From Legionellales bacterium (GTDB lineage Bacteria > Pseudomonadota > Gammaproteobacteria > WLWR01): 15,917 nucleotides of DNA. Under the pieces are notes generated by a model. That model made no database searches. It was not told where the DNA came from and worked only from the letters and a program-made list of their open reading frames with translations. A program made the position numbers and the translations under genes. Positions 1-7,421 of this stretch are shown piece by piece (the first letter of the stretch is position 1; each line of letters begins with the position of its first letter). The stretch covers positions 1-15,917 of the forward strand of contig WLWR01000014.1 in assembly GCA_012103495.1 (NCBI GenBank). Reading direction: 5' to 3'.

Positions 1-2
1 TT

Positions 3-377
3 GCGTTAGTAAAAGATGCTAGCATCAGCACTTGTATTGTTTGGGTGAAAGGTTTAACCAATGAAATGATTGAAAAAATGGATGAAATGACTGATCAGGA
101 CAGATTAAAAAGATTGCTGAACACTTGCAACACGACCCAAGTGGAGGAAGTTGCCTCTAGCGGACAGTTTGGAATTGTCAAGGTGAGTAGTGGATATTAT
201 AAATTACGTCTGAGTAATCAAGGCGCGGCTTCTCGTTGTGAGATAGAACGTACAGGGATGACCCTATCTGAGGGAGTTCAGCTAGGCATGATGAATCTTA
301 CTGATCAGATAAAATCACATCAGCACGCGGATCGCAATAATAGTAGTAGGACTTCCGTTACCCAAATGACTCGGTAG
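3..377 (+). CDS. Unrecognised protein, 3' part (5' end open at window edge)
   Basis: The reading frame is open from base 3 to a TAG at 375-377, with no stop back to the window edge, so this may be the C-terminal ~124 residues of a longer gene. If it is a complete short gene, the possible starts are GTG at 45 (110 residues) or ATG at 66; neither has a convincing ribosome binding site at good spacing, although AAAGG lies at 48-52. The product is hydrophilic, has no membrane segment or signal peptide, and ends in a polar Asn/Ser/Thr-rich tail. A Met/Glu/Asp-rich helix-like segment (NEMIEKMDEM) is followed by a Gly/Ser-Tyr-rich part that could be beta-structured. I recognise no family and assign no function. 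It is followed by ~180 bases of non-coding DNA before tRNA-Leu, so it is probably a separate transcription unit. Confidence 0.5.
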   Translation, partial: ALVKDASISTCIVWVKGLTNEMIEKMDEMTDQDRLKRLLNTCNTTQVEEVASSGQFGIVKVSSGYYKLRLSNQGAASRCEIERTGMTLSEGVQLGMMNLTDQIKSHQHADRNNSSRTSVTQMTR

Positions 378-491
378 CAAGTCTTATGCCATTTGCTTAT
401 CTCAAACTTACCCAACTCAATTTCACCGCCAGTGATGGGTAACCCTATGAAAAATACTAAAGAATCCAAGTAGCCGGTGGCGATAAGTTGT

Positions 492-520
492 TATACAATC
501 GGCGGATATCACGCTATAAT
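492..520 (+). promoter_or_regulatory. Sigma-70-type promoter for tRNA-Leu
   Basis: A perfect -10 box TATAAT lies at 515-520, with a TATACA at 492-497 (4 of 6 matches to TTGACA) and a 17-base spacer. It sits 42 bases upstream of the mature tRNA-Leu 5' end, so the precursor would carry a leader of about 35 bases that includes the 538-557 hairpin. It may also serve tig, because no strong promoter is visible between the tRNA and tig. Confidence 0.6.
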
Positions 521-537
521 TTGGCGAATTTTTTGAT

Positions 538-557
538 GGAGTGTTGTGAAACACTCC
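538..557 (+). repeat. Perfect 8-bp hairpin in tRNA-Leu leader
   Basis: GGAGTGTT at 538-545 pairs perfectly with AACACTCC at 550-557 around a GTGA tetraloop that belongs to the GNRA class. It lies 4 bases before the mature tRNA 5' end. There is no T-run after it, so it does not look like an intrinsic terminator; a processing signal in the tRNA precursor is more plausible. Confidence 0.55.
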
Positions 558-561
558 TTAT

Positions 562-649
<88 letters not shown>

Positions 650-656
650 ATAACCC

Positions 657-770
657 AAGGTCTGTCGATTGTTTACCGGCAGGATGGATGCTAAAAGACA
701 TTGAGGGTTGGCTGCTTGGTCAACTCGTGCTATAGCGAAAATCCTTTGTGTAATACGATCGATAGACCTT
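657..770 (+). promoter_or_regulatory. Structured leader upstream of tig (long-range inverted repeat)
   Basis: The 148 bases between tRNA-Leu and tig contain two 13-base arms, AAGGTCTGTCGAT (657-669) and ATCGATAGACCTT (758-770), that pair in RNA with a single G-U wobble and enclose 88 bases. A smaller AGGAT/ATCCT pairing can nest inside. The structure would separate the tRNA from the tig mRNA and ends 27 bases before the tig start codon. Its role is unknown; RNase cleavage between tRNA and mRNA or translational control are both possible. Confidence 0.35.
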
Positions 771-797
771 TATTCATCGCTAAGAGGAAATGGTAAC

Positions 798-2126
798 ATG
801 CAAGTGTCATTAGAATCGGCAGAAGGACTCAAGCGTACGCTGAGTGTTTCGGTTGACCCCACTGAAGTTGAACAGCAAGTTCGAACTAAATTAACTGAAT
901 TAGCCAAACAAGTACGGATACCAGGATTTCGTCCTGGTAAAATACCGTTGACAGTGATGAAGCAACAATACGGTGATCAAGTCAAAGCCGAAGTTGCAGC
1001 GAACTTAGTGGAAAAAACATTTCCCCAAGCGGTCAGTGAACAAGGGTTGACGCCCGTGACGCAACCGCAAATTGATGTCAAGCAGTTTGAAGACAATCGA
1101 CCGTTCATTTATCACGCCAGTTTTGAAGTATTGCCTGAAACAATGGAGATCACTGATCTAACCGATGCTGAGATTGAACAAGTGCGTGCGCAAGTGACTT
1201 CGCAAGATGTGAATGAAACGTTAGAAAAATTACGCGAACAGCATATTGATTGGTTACCGGCGCAACGGCCGGCGCAAGCCAATGATCAAGTGGTCATCGA
1301 TTTTAACGGAACCATCGAGGGTGAACCTTTACCCAATGGCAGTGCAACTGATTTTACTTTGGAATTAACCAAAGGCAATATGATTGAAGGTTTTGAAGCC
1401 GGCATCATTGGCATGCAAGTGGGTGAACAAAAAACTTTGTTATTAACCTTTCCTGCTGAGTATCACCATCAAGATGTGGCGGGTAAGCCAGTGGAGTTTG
1501 TGATCACCATGAAGCAAATTTCTCAAGCACATTTACCTGAGTTAAATGATGAGTTTGCGCAAAAATTTGATGTTTCTGAAGGTGGCTTAGCGAAATTAAC
1601 CCAGGAAGTTGAACAAAACATGCAACGGGAATTGACGCAGGAATTGGAGCAACGCAATAAAGAGGCGGTGTTTGATCAATGGTTGGCGAACAATACAGTT
1701 GAAATTCCCGATGGGTTGGTCGATGAGGAAATCAAATCCATGCAGCAACGTATGATGCAGCGCATGACCGGCGGCAAAGAAGTGGATATGAATCAGTTGC
1801 CAGGTTTGGATCGTCAAATGTTTGAAGAACCTGCACGCAAACGTGTGGCATTGTCTATTTTAATTCGTCAATATATTGATCAACATCAATTAAAAGTTGA
1901 TGAGCAAAAAGTGCAGCAACATCTTGAGAAAATTGCACAGATGTATGATAAAAGCGATGAAATGATTCAATGGTACCAGCAGCAACCGCAACAAATGCAA
2001 ACCATTGAAGCGCAAGTATTGGAGCAACAAGTGGTGGATGCCTTGTTGGCTAATGCCAGTGTCGTGTATCAGGATCGTAGCTTTGCTGAATTGATGCACG
2101 CTGATGAATCAAGTGTGAAGGAGTAA
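798..2126 (+). CDS. tig: Trigger factor (ribosome-associated chaperone)
   Basis: This is the ATP-independent chaperone that binds ribosomal protein uL23 at the exit tunnel and shields nascent chains; it also has peptidyl-prolyl isomerase activity. The 442 residues compare with 432 in E. coli. The N-terminal ribosome-binding domain carries the signature GFRPGK at residues 43-48. An FKBP-type isomerase domain spans about 158-240, beginning at the ANDQVVIDFNG segment. The remainder is the helical, Gln/Glu-rich chaperone domain. The frame is open back to 708, but ATG 798 is chosen because AGAGGA lies at 783-788 and the protein then begins MQVSLES like the known family. The gene heads the tig-clpP-clpX-lon cluster; the clpP start follows its stop after three bases. 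Confidence 0.97.
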   Translation: MQVSLESAEGLKRTLSVSVDPTEVEQQVRTKLTELAKQVRIPGFRPGKIPLTVMKQQYGDQVKAEVAANLVEKTFPQAVSEQGLTPVTQPQIDVKQFEDNRPFIYHASFEVLPETMEITDLTDAEIEQVRAQVTSQDVNETLEKLREQHIDWLPAQRPAQANDQVVIDFNGTIEGEPLPNGSATDFTLELTKGNMIEGFEAGIIGMQVGEQKTLLLTFPAEYHHQDVAGKPVEFVITMKQISQAHLPELNDEFAQKFDVSEGGLAKLTQEVEQNMQRELTQELEQRNKEAVFDQWLANNTVEIPDGLVDEEIKSMQQRMMQRMTGGKEVDMNQLPGLDRQMFEEPARKRVALSILIRQYIDQHQLKVDEQKVQQHLEKIAQMYDKSDEMIQWYQQQPQQMQTIEAQVLEQQVVDALLANASVVYQDRSFAELMHADESSVKE

Positions 2127-2129
2127 TTC

Positions 2130-2759
2130 ATGGCCGTAAATCCAATTCATGCCAGCGGTGGCTTAGTGCCGATGGTGGTAGAACAAACGGCACGTGGTGA
2201 ACGTGCGTACGATATTTATTCTAGACTATTAAAAGAACGGATCATTTTTTTATTAGGCCAAGTGGAAGATTACATGGCCAATTTAGTGGTGGCGCAATTG
2301 CTGTTTTTAGAATCAGAAAATCCAGATAAGGATATTCATTTATACATCAATTCACCAGGTGGAGTGGTCACGGCTGGGATGGCCATTTACGATACCATGC
2401 AATTTATTAAACCGGATGTGAGCACCTTATGTGTTGGACAAGCCGCCAGTGCAGCGGCTTTGCTATTAACCGCAGGTGCGCAGGGTAAGCGATTTTGTTT
2501 ACCCAATTCGCGGGTGATGATCCATCAACCACTGGGTGGGTATCAAGGTCAGGCGACTGACATTGAAATTCATGCCAAAGAAACCCTGTTGGTACGTGAG
2601 CGCCTGAATGCCATTCTGGCTAAGCATACCGATAAAACACCAGAAATCATCATGCAAGACACCGAGCGCGACAATTTTATGGGGGCTGAGCAAGCCGTCA
2701 AATATGGCTTGGTGGATCAAGTGTTATATGATCGAGAGATCGAATCACAAGTAGTATGA
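2130..2759 (+). CDS. clpP: ATP-dependent Clp protease proteolytic subunit
   Basis: This is the serine peptidase that forms the double-ring barrel of the ClpXP and ClpAP proteases in the cytoplasm. The length of 209 residues matches the family (207 in E. coli). The catalytic triad is visible: Ser107 in GQAAS, His132 in RVMIHQP and Asp181 in DTERDNF, each offset by four from the E. coli residues. The handle segment GGYQGQATDIEIHA is conserved. The stretch before residue ~17 is likely a short propeptide, as in E. coli. Its ribosome binding site GAAGGAG (2117-2123) overlaps the end of tig and the start lies three bases after the tig stop, so the two are almost certainly cotranscribed. Confidence 0.98.
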   Translation: MAVNPIHASGGLVPMVVEQTARGERAYDIYSRLLKERIIFLLGQVEDYMANLVVAQLLFLESENPDKDIHLYINSPGGVVTAGMAIYDTMQFIKPDVSTLCVGQAASAAALLLTAGAQGKRFCLPNSRVMIHQPLGGYQGQATDIEIHAKETLLVRERLNAILAKHTDKTPEIIMQDTERDNFMGAEQAVKYGLVDQVLYDREIESQVV

Positions 2760-2784
2760 ATGACTTGACGAGGAGTAAAGCGCG

Positions 2785-4068
2785 ATGAGTGCAAGCGATT
2801 CTGAAAACGAGAAAACCCTATATTGTTCTTTTTGTGGCAAGAGTCAACACGAAGTCCGCAAATTAATTGCTGGGCCTTCGGTTTACATTTGTGATGAATG
2901 TGTGGACTTATGTAATGATATTATTGGGGAAGACATCCAGGAAATTGCCACAGCTGAAGAAACTCAGTTGCCTAAACCACAAGAAATTTCAAATTTTCTC
3001 AATGAGTACATCATTGGCCAAAATCGTGCTAAGAAAATATTATCAGTGGCAGTTTATAATCACTATAAGCGTCAACAATCGCAAAATGAGAACGATATTG
3101 AATTAAGTAAAAGCAATATTTTATTAATTGGACCAACGGGTAGTGGGAAGACTTTATTGGCTGAAACGTTGGCCCGTATGTTAAATGTGCCTTTTACCAT
3201 TGCCGATGCAACCACATTGACCGAAGCCGGCTATGTCGGTGAAGATGTGGAAAACATCATTCAAAAGTTATTGCAAAAATGTGATTACGACGTTGAGCGA
3301 GCCAAACATGGCATTGTGTATATTGATGAAATTGATAAAATTTCTCGCAAAGCAGAAAACCCTTCTATTACTCGCGATGTATCGGGTGAAGGGGTGCAAC
3401 AAGCATTGTTAAAATTGATTGAAGGAACGGTTGCTTCGGTTCCTCCTCAAGGTGGACGTAAACATCCTCAGCAAGAATTTTTGCAAGTCGACACTTCAAA
3501 TATGCTGTTTATTTGTGGTGGCGCGTTTGCTGGATTGGAAAAAATTATTACCGAGCGTTCACAAAAATCTAGCATTGGTTTTTCGGCCAATGTACATAGT
3601 AAAGAAGATAATAAATCCATTGGTCGTGTTTTGGAAAATGCAGAGCCTGAAGATTTAATTAAGTATGGATTGATTCCAGAGTTTGTCGGACGATTGCCGG
3701 TGATTGCCACCTTATATGAACTGGATGCACTCGCATTGGTTGAGATTTTAACCACGCCAAAAAATGCTTTGATTAAACAATACGCCAAATTATTTGACAT
3801 GGAAAATGTTGAATTAGAATTTCGTAATGAAGCTTTGGCATTGATTGCGGAAAAAGCATTGGCACGTAAAACAGGTGCACGAGGATTGCGCTCTATTTTA
3901 GAAAATGTGTTATTGGATGTGATGTATGATTTACCTTCATTAGAAGATGTTTGTAAAGTGGTGATTGATGAAGGTGTTGTGAAAGGAGAATCTGACCCCA
4001 TTTTAATTTATGAATCCGCGACCAAACAGTCTAAAAGTAAGCGACGAAGCAAAACCACTAAAGAATAA
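2785..4068 (+). CDS. clpX: ATP-dependent Clp protease ATPase subunit ClpX
   Basis: This is the AAA+ unfoldase that recognises tagged substrates (ssrA and other degrons) and feeds them into ClpP. The 427 residues match the family length (424 in E. coli). The N-terminal zinc-binding domain has four cysteines at 14, 17, 36 and 39. Walker A GPTGSGKT is at 116-123, the pore-loop motif GYVG at 149-152 and Walker B (VYIDEIDK) at 178-185. The SIGFSANV segment corresponds to the IGF loop that docks on ClpP. AGGAG at 2771-2775, nine bases before ATG, supports the start. It lies 25 bases after clpP and 29 bases before lon. The last ~15 residues are Lys/Arg/Ser-rich. Confidence 0.98.
   Translation: MSASDSENEKTLYCSFCGKSQHEVRKLIAGPSVYICDECVDLCNDIIGEDIQEIATAEETQLPKPQEISNFLNEYIIGQNRAKKILSVAVYNHYKRQQSQNENDIELSKSNILLIGPTGSGKTLLAETLARMLNVPFTIADATTLTEAGYVGEDVENIIQKLLQKCDYDVERAKHGIVYIDEIDKISRKAENPSITRDVSGEGVQQALLKLIEGTVASVPPQGGRKHPQQEFLQVDTSNMLFICGGAFAGLEKIITERSQKSSIGFSANVHSKEDNKSIGRVLENAEPEDLIKYGLIPEFVGRLPVIATLYELDALALVEILTTPKNALIKQYAKLFDMENVELEFRNEALALIAEKALARKTGARGLRSILENVLLDVMYDLPSLEDVCKVVIDEGVVKGESDPILIYESATKQSKSKRRSKTTKE
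3979..4003 (+). promoter_or_regulatory. Possible sigma-32 (heat-shock) promoter for lon
   Basis: CCCCATTT at 3996-4003 matches the sigma-32 -10 consensus CCCCATnT exactly. GTGAAA at 3979-3984 is one base off the -35 core TTGAAA, with an 11-base gap, at the short end of the usual range. It lies inside the 3' end of clpX, about 95 bases upstream of the lon start, and could give lon its own heat-shock transcript as in E. coli. The match could be chance within coding sequence. Confidence 0.3.
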
Positions 4069-4097
4069 TCACGATACCAATGTAAGGAATGTCAGCC

Positions 4098-6587
4098 ATG
4101 TCCGCATCGAAAAAAACTGGAAACCAACCTCAACCGCTGGAGGCTGCCATACTGCAAGCAGTTTCATTGCCAGTGCTGCCATTGCGGGATGTGGTTGTTT
4201 TTCCACACATGGTGATTCCTTTGTTTGTCGGGCGAGATAAATCGATCAAAGCCTTGGAAGTTGCCATGGTGAACGATAAGCAAATTTTATTAGTTGCTCA
4301 GAAAAATGCGGCGCACGATGAACCCAAAAAATCACAATTGTATAAAATTGGTACGGTCGCTACGGTTTTGCAATTATTAAAACTTCCCGATGGTACAGTC
4401 AAAGTCTTGGTTGAAGGGTTGAAGCGTTGTAAAGTCAGCCAGTACACGGTGGAAGATGGGTTTTTGGTGGCTCAAATTGAAATGTTGCCAGAGGAAGTGC
4501 ATGAAAAAGGTACAGAAAGTAACCATCGAGAAATTGCCATTCTCACTCGTTCCTTGATTTCTCAATTTGAGCAATTTGCCAAACTCAACAAGAAAATCCC
4601 GCCAGAGGTAGTGTCTTCGTTACCAAGCATTGATGACGCCAGTCGATTGGCCGATACGGTTGCGGCGCATGTGCCAATCAAAGTAGTTGATAAACAAGAA
4701 TTATTAACCATGATCGACGTACGAGAACGATTGGAACGGTTGATGTTGTTACTGGAAAATGAAATTGATTTGCTCAATGTTGAGAAAACCATTCGCAATC
4801 GTGTCAAACGACAAATGGAAAAAACTCAACGTGAATATTACTTAAATGAACAAATCCGTGCCATTCAAAAAGAATTGGGAACCATCAGCGATGAAGGCGA
4901 TGAAAATGAGCGACTGGCTAAAGAAATTGAGCGGGCTGGTATGCCCAAAGAAGCCAAAGAAAAAGCCATCTCGGAATTGAAGAAATTAAAAATGATGCCG
5001 CCGATGTCGGCCGAAGCCACCGTCTTACGTAATTATTTAGATTGGATGCTGGATATCCCATGGAAAAAAAGTTCTAAGATTCGCTATGATTTAACCAAAG
5101 CGCAAGCGATCTTGGATCACGATCATTACGGATTGGAAAAGATCAAAGAACGTATTCTTGAAAACCTTGCTGTTCAACAACGGGTCAAACGCATGAAAGG
5201 CCCTATTCTATGCTTGGTAGGTCCCCCGGGGGTTGGTAAGACTTCTCTAGGTCAATCCATTGCCAATGCGACCGGCCGCACGTTTATTCGTATCGCCTTG
5301 GGCGGGGTGCGTGATGAAGCAGAAATTCGTGGACATCGACGTACTTATATTGGTTCCATGCCAGGTAAAATCATTCAGAAATTAGCCAAAGCCGGGGTTA
5401 AAAATCCACTGATCATGTTGGATGAGGTGGATAAGATGGCGATGGATTTTCGTGGTGATCCGGCCTCTGCGCTGTTAGAAGTGCTGGATCCAGAACAGAA
5501 TCACACCTTTAGCGATCATTATTTGGAAGTGGATTATGATTTAAGTGATGTGATGTTTATCGCAACGGCCAATACGTTGGATATTCCAGCACCATTATTG
5601 GATCGAATGGAAGTGATCCGTTTAGCCGGTTATACCGAAGATGAAAAGGTACATATTACACTGCAATATTTAATTCCTAAACAATTGGAACAAACAGGAT
5701 TATCGGCTGAGGAAATTCACATCAGTGATAATGCGATTCGTGAAATCATTCGTTACTACACTCGCGAAGCAGGTGTGCGTAATTTGGAGCGTGACATTGC
5801 AAAAATTGCACGTAAAGTGGTAAAAGAATTACTCGTAAGCAAAAAGAAAAAAACAGGCGGCACCGAGAAAAAATCTGCAAAGAAAGTGAAAACTTCTGTC
5901 TCCCCCATTCAAATTACGCAACGAACCATTGATAAATATTTGGGGGTCCATCAATTCAGTTATGGTTTAGCTGAAGAACAAGATTTAATCGGTCAGGTAA
6001 CCGGTCTTGCCTGGACCAGTGTTGGTGGCGAATTATTGATCATTGAAGCAGCTTTGATGCCCGGTAAAGGTAAAGCAACGTATACCGGAAAGCTGGGTGA
6101 TGTGATGCAAGAATCAATTCAAGCCGCAATGACGGTGGTGCGCAGTCAAGCAAAAATGTTGGGGATTAAGAATGATATTTTTGATAAAAATGACATTCAC
6201 ATTCATGTGCCCGAAGGTGCCACCCCCAAAGACGGTCCGAGTGCCGGGATCAGTATGTGCACAGCATTGGTTTCAGTAGCAACCAAAATCCCGGTGAGAG
6301 CGGATGTGGCGATGACTGGTGAAATTACCTTGCGCGGTCAAGTTTTACCCATTGGTGGCTTGAAAGAAAAATTATTGGCTGCCTTGCGTGGTAAAATCAA
6401 ACACGTAATCATTCCAGAAGAGAATAAAAAAGATTTGATTGAAATTCCTGAAAATGTAAAACGTGGTTTGACCATCCATCCGGTCAAACACATGGATGAA
6501 GTGCTAAAGATTGCCTTAACTCGTAAGCCTAAATCGCTTAGCACGAAGTCTACTCGTACCACGAAGAAAAAAACGACGAAACGTTGA
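4098..6587 (+). CDS. lon: ATP-dependent Lon protease
   Basis: This is the cytoplasmic homohexameric AAA+ serine-lysine protease that degrades misfolded and regulatory proteins and binds DNA in many bacteria. The 829 residues compare with 784 in E. coli. In order: an N-terminal LON substrate-binding domain (about 20-210), a coiled helical segment, the AAA+ domain with Walker A GPPGVGKT at 375-382 and Walker B around LIMLDEVDKM (438-447), then the protease domain with Ser715 in DGPSAG and Lys758 in GGLKEKLL. ATG 4098 is preferred because AAGGA (4084-4088) has nine-base spacing to it but abuts the in-frame ATG at 4089. The extra length comes from a lysine-rich linker before the protease domain (about 580-602) and a lysine/arginine/threonine-rich tail of ~20 residues. 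Confidence 0.97.
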   Translation: MSASKKTGNQPQPLEAAILQAVSLPVLPLRDVVVFPHMVIPLFVGRDKSIKALEVAMVNDKQILLVAQKNAAHDEPKKSQLYKIGTVATVLQLLKLPDGTVKVLVEGLKRCKVSQYTVEDGFLVAQIEMLPEEVHEKGTESNHREIAILTRSLISQFEQFAKLNKKIPPEVVSSLPSIDDASRLADTVAAHVPIKVVDKQELLTMIDVRERLERLMLLLENEIDLLNVEKTIRNRVKRQMEKTQREYYLNEQIRAIQKELGTISDEGDENERLAKEIERAGMPKEAKEKAISELKKLKMMPPMSAEATVLRNYLDWMLDIPWKKSSKIRYDLTKAQAILDHDHYGLEKIKERILENLAVQQRVKRMKGPILCLVGPPGVGKTSLGQSIANATGRTFIRIALGGVRDEAEIRGHRRTYIGSMPGKIIQKLAKAGVKNPLIMLDEVDKMAMDFRGDPASALLEVLDPEQNHTFSDHYLEVDYDLSDVMFIATANTLDIPAPLLDRMEVIRLAGYTEDEKVHITLQYLIPKQLEQTGLSAEEIHISDNAIREIIRYYTREAGVRNLERDIAKIARKVVKELLVSKKKKTGGTEKKSAKKVKTSVSPIQITQRTIDKYLGVHQFSYGLAEEQDLIGQVTGLAWTSVGGELLIIEAALMPGKGKATYTGKLGDVMQESIQAAMTVVRSQAKMLGIKNDIFDKNDIHIHVPEGATPKDGPSAGISMCTALVSVATKIPVRADVAMTGEITLRGQVLPIGGLKEKLLAALRGKIKHVIIPEENKKDLIEIPENVKRGLTIHPVKHMDEVLKIALTRKPKSLSTKSTRTTKKKTTKR

Positions 6588-6614
6588 TCGGTACGCTGAA
6601 TTTGTTTAAATTGA

Positions 6615-6685
6615 TTAGTAGCGATTTGTCACATTTTTAAAATTTATCTTTTTGATGAACTGCGATAAATCGCTGCTAACTTTTT
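6615..6685 (+). terminator. Terminator-like long stem after lon
   Basis: Arms at 6615-6630 and 6664-6679 pair along all 16 bases in plus-strand RNA, with only two G-U wobbles, around a 33-base AT-rich loop. A C and five T's follow (6680-6685). On the minus strand the two wobbles would become A-C mismatches, so the structure favours plus-strand RNA. It fits an intrinsic terminator for the tig-clpP-clpX-lon unit, although the loop is unusually long. Confidence 0.5.
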
Positions 6686-6756
6686 GACTCATGAATAAAC
6701 CAACGTTAGACGAATTAGCGGTAGATTAAAATAAGCCAGTCAGAATGAAATTTAGG

Positions 6757-6785
6757 TTTACAACCCTAGTATTTAGCGCTATATT
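6757..6785 (+). promoter_or_regulatory. Sigma-70 promoter for hupB
   Basis: TTTACA (6757-6762, 5 of 6 matches) and TATATT (6780-6785, 5 of 6) are separated by 17 bases. The palindrome TAGCGCTA (6774-6781) overlaps the upstream edge of the -10 box. Transcription would start near 6792, about 95 bases before the hupB ATG. Confidence 0.6.
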
Positions 6786-6810
6786 CCCTTCTCCTGAAAT
6801 AGGGGAAGGG
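6786..6810. repeat. Short palindrome at the hupB transcription start
   Basis: CCCTTCTCCT (6786-6795) pairs with AGGGGAAGGG (6801-6810) through 10 base pairs (one G-U) around GAAAT. It directly follows the -10 box, so the predicted +1 falls inside it. No T-run follows. GC-rich CCCTTCTCC/GGAGAAGGG palindromes of this kind are often dispersed intergenic repeats, but copy number cannot be judged from one window. Confidence 0.45.
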
Positions 6811-6886
6811 AGATTTGGATGATTATTGATTTCATCCAGATTAAAATAAATTCAGTGGGATATGACATTGGCAGAGGATTTTTACG

Positions 6887-7174
6887 ATGGCTGAAAATAT
6901 ATTAACGAAAGCAGCATTAATTGAACACGTAGCGGTGCACACCAATTCAAGCAAAGTAGATGTTCAAGATAAAGTTGATGCAATACTGGCGGCAATGACT
7001 GAAACATTGTCTCAAGATGGTAAAGTGACCTTGCCTGGCTTTGGTAATTTTGAAGTAGTGGAACGTAAGGCACGGGATGGACGCAATCCACAAACGGGTG
7101 AAAAGCTTCGTATTGATGCTAGCAAAACAGTCAAGTTTAAAGTGGCTAAGCAATTAAAAGAAGCGGTGCAATAA
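6887..7174 (+). CDS. hupB: DNA-binding protein HU
   Basis: This is a small basic histone-like protein that bends and compacts DNA as a dimer. It is 95 residues long, slightly over the usual 90. The N-terminal helical dimerisation part (about 1-45) leads into the HU/IHF signature GFGNFEVVERKARDGRNP at about 47-64, which forms the DNA-binding beta arm, and ends in a lysine-rich C-terminal helix. Position after lon and before ppiD matches hupB in E. coli, which makes HU more likely than IHF. ATG 6887 is supported by AGAGGA at 6873-6878. It is preceded by its own strong promoter, and tRNA-Val begins 24 bases after its stop without an obvious terminator. Confidence 0.95.
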   Translation: MAENILTKAALIEHVAVHTNSSKVDVQDKVDAILAAMTETLSQDGKVTLPGFGNFEVVERKARDGRNPQTGEKLRIDASKTVKFKVAKQLKEAVQ

Positions 7175-7198
7175 TCACACCATAATAAATGAATATTT

Positions 7199-7274
7199 GG
7201 GTGCTTAGCTCAGCTGGGAGAGCATCGCCCTTACAAGGCGAGGGTCGCAGGTTCGATCCCTGCAGCACCCACCA
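7199..7274 (+). tRNA. tRNA-Val (anticodon TAC)
   Basis: This is a 76-base class I tRNA with an encoded CCA end. The acceptor GGGTGCT pairs with AGCACCC. The anticodon stem TCGCC/GGCGA encloses CTTACAA, giving anticodon TAC. The D-arm (AGCTCAGCTGGGAGAGC) and GTTCGAT T-loop are standard. It may be read from the hupB promoter and processed from that transcript. Confidence 0.97.
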
Positions 7275-7309
7275 AATAATCAACTGCTAAAAGACCTTAA
7301 GTTTTCGGT

Positions 7310-7386
7310 GGAGTGGTAGTTCAGTTGGTTAGAATACCGGCCTGTCACGCCGGGGGTCGCGGGTTCGAGTCCCGTCCACTCCGCCA
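7310..7386 (+). tRNA. tRNA-Asp (anticodon GTC)
   Basis: This is a 77-base class I tRNA with an encoded CCA. The acceptor GGAGTGG pairs with CCACTCC, followed by discriminator G as expected for aspartate. The anticodon loop CTGTCAC gives GTC, and GTTCGAG forms the T-loop. It lies 35 bases after tRNA-Val and 35 bases before ppiD, so all may share one transcript. Confidence 0.97.
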
Positions 7387-7421
7387 TCTATGACGTGTGC
7401 AAGCCTGTTGGATAAATATCT

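Larger units (their letters stand above)
6588..6886. other. lon-hupB intergenic region
   Basis: This 299-base gap holds the terminator-like stem after lon, the hupB promoter (6757-6785), an adjoining short palindrome (6786-6810) and a ~95-base hupB leader. I see no gene in it; a 12-codon frame starting with ATG at 6691 lacks a ribosome binding site. Confidence 0.6.

Noticed and set aside
652..708. AACCC/GGGTT pairing between the tRNA-Leu 3' flank and the tig leader
   Set aside because: It would cross the stronger 13-base arms as a pseudoknot and is only five bases long.
708..797. Upstream extension of trigger factor
   Set aside because: The frame is open but begins at a non-ATG codon without a ribosome binding site; ATG 798 has AGAGGA and gives the family N-terminus. 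The extension also overlaps the structured leader.
3468..4001. Long minus-strand frame opposite clpX (177 residues)
   Set aside because: It lies wholly inside clpX, lacks a plausible ribosome binding site and has Ser/Asn-rich composition typical of an antisense shadow.
4089..4097. ATG 4089 as the lon start
   Set aside because: The AAGGA element abuts this ATG with no spacer; ATG 4098 in the same frame has proper spacing.
6691..6729. Twelve-codon ATG frame in the lon-hupB gap
   Set aside because: No ribosome binding site and no recognisable peptide; frames this short are expected by chance.
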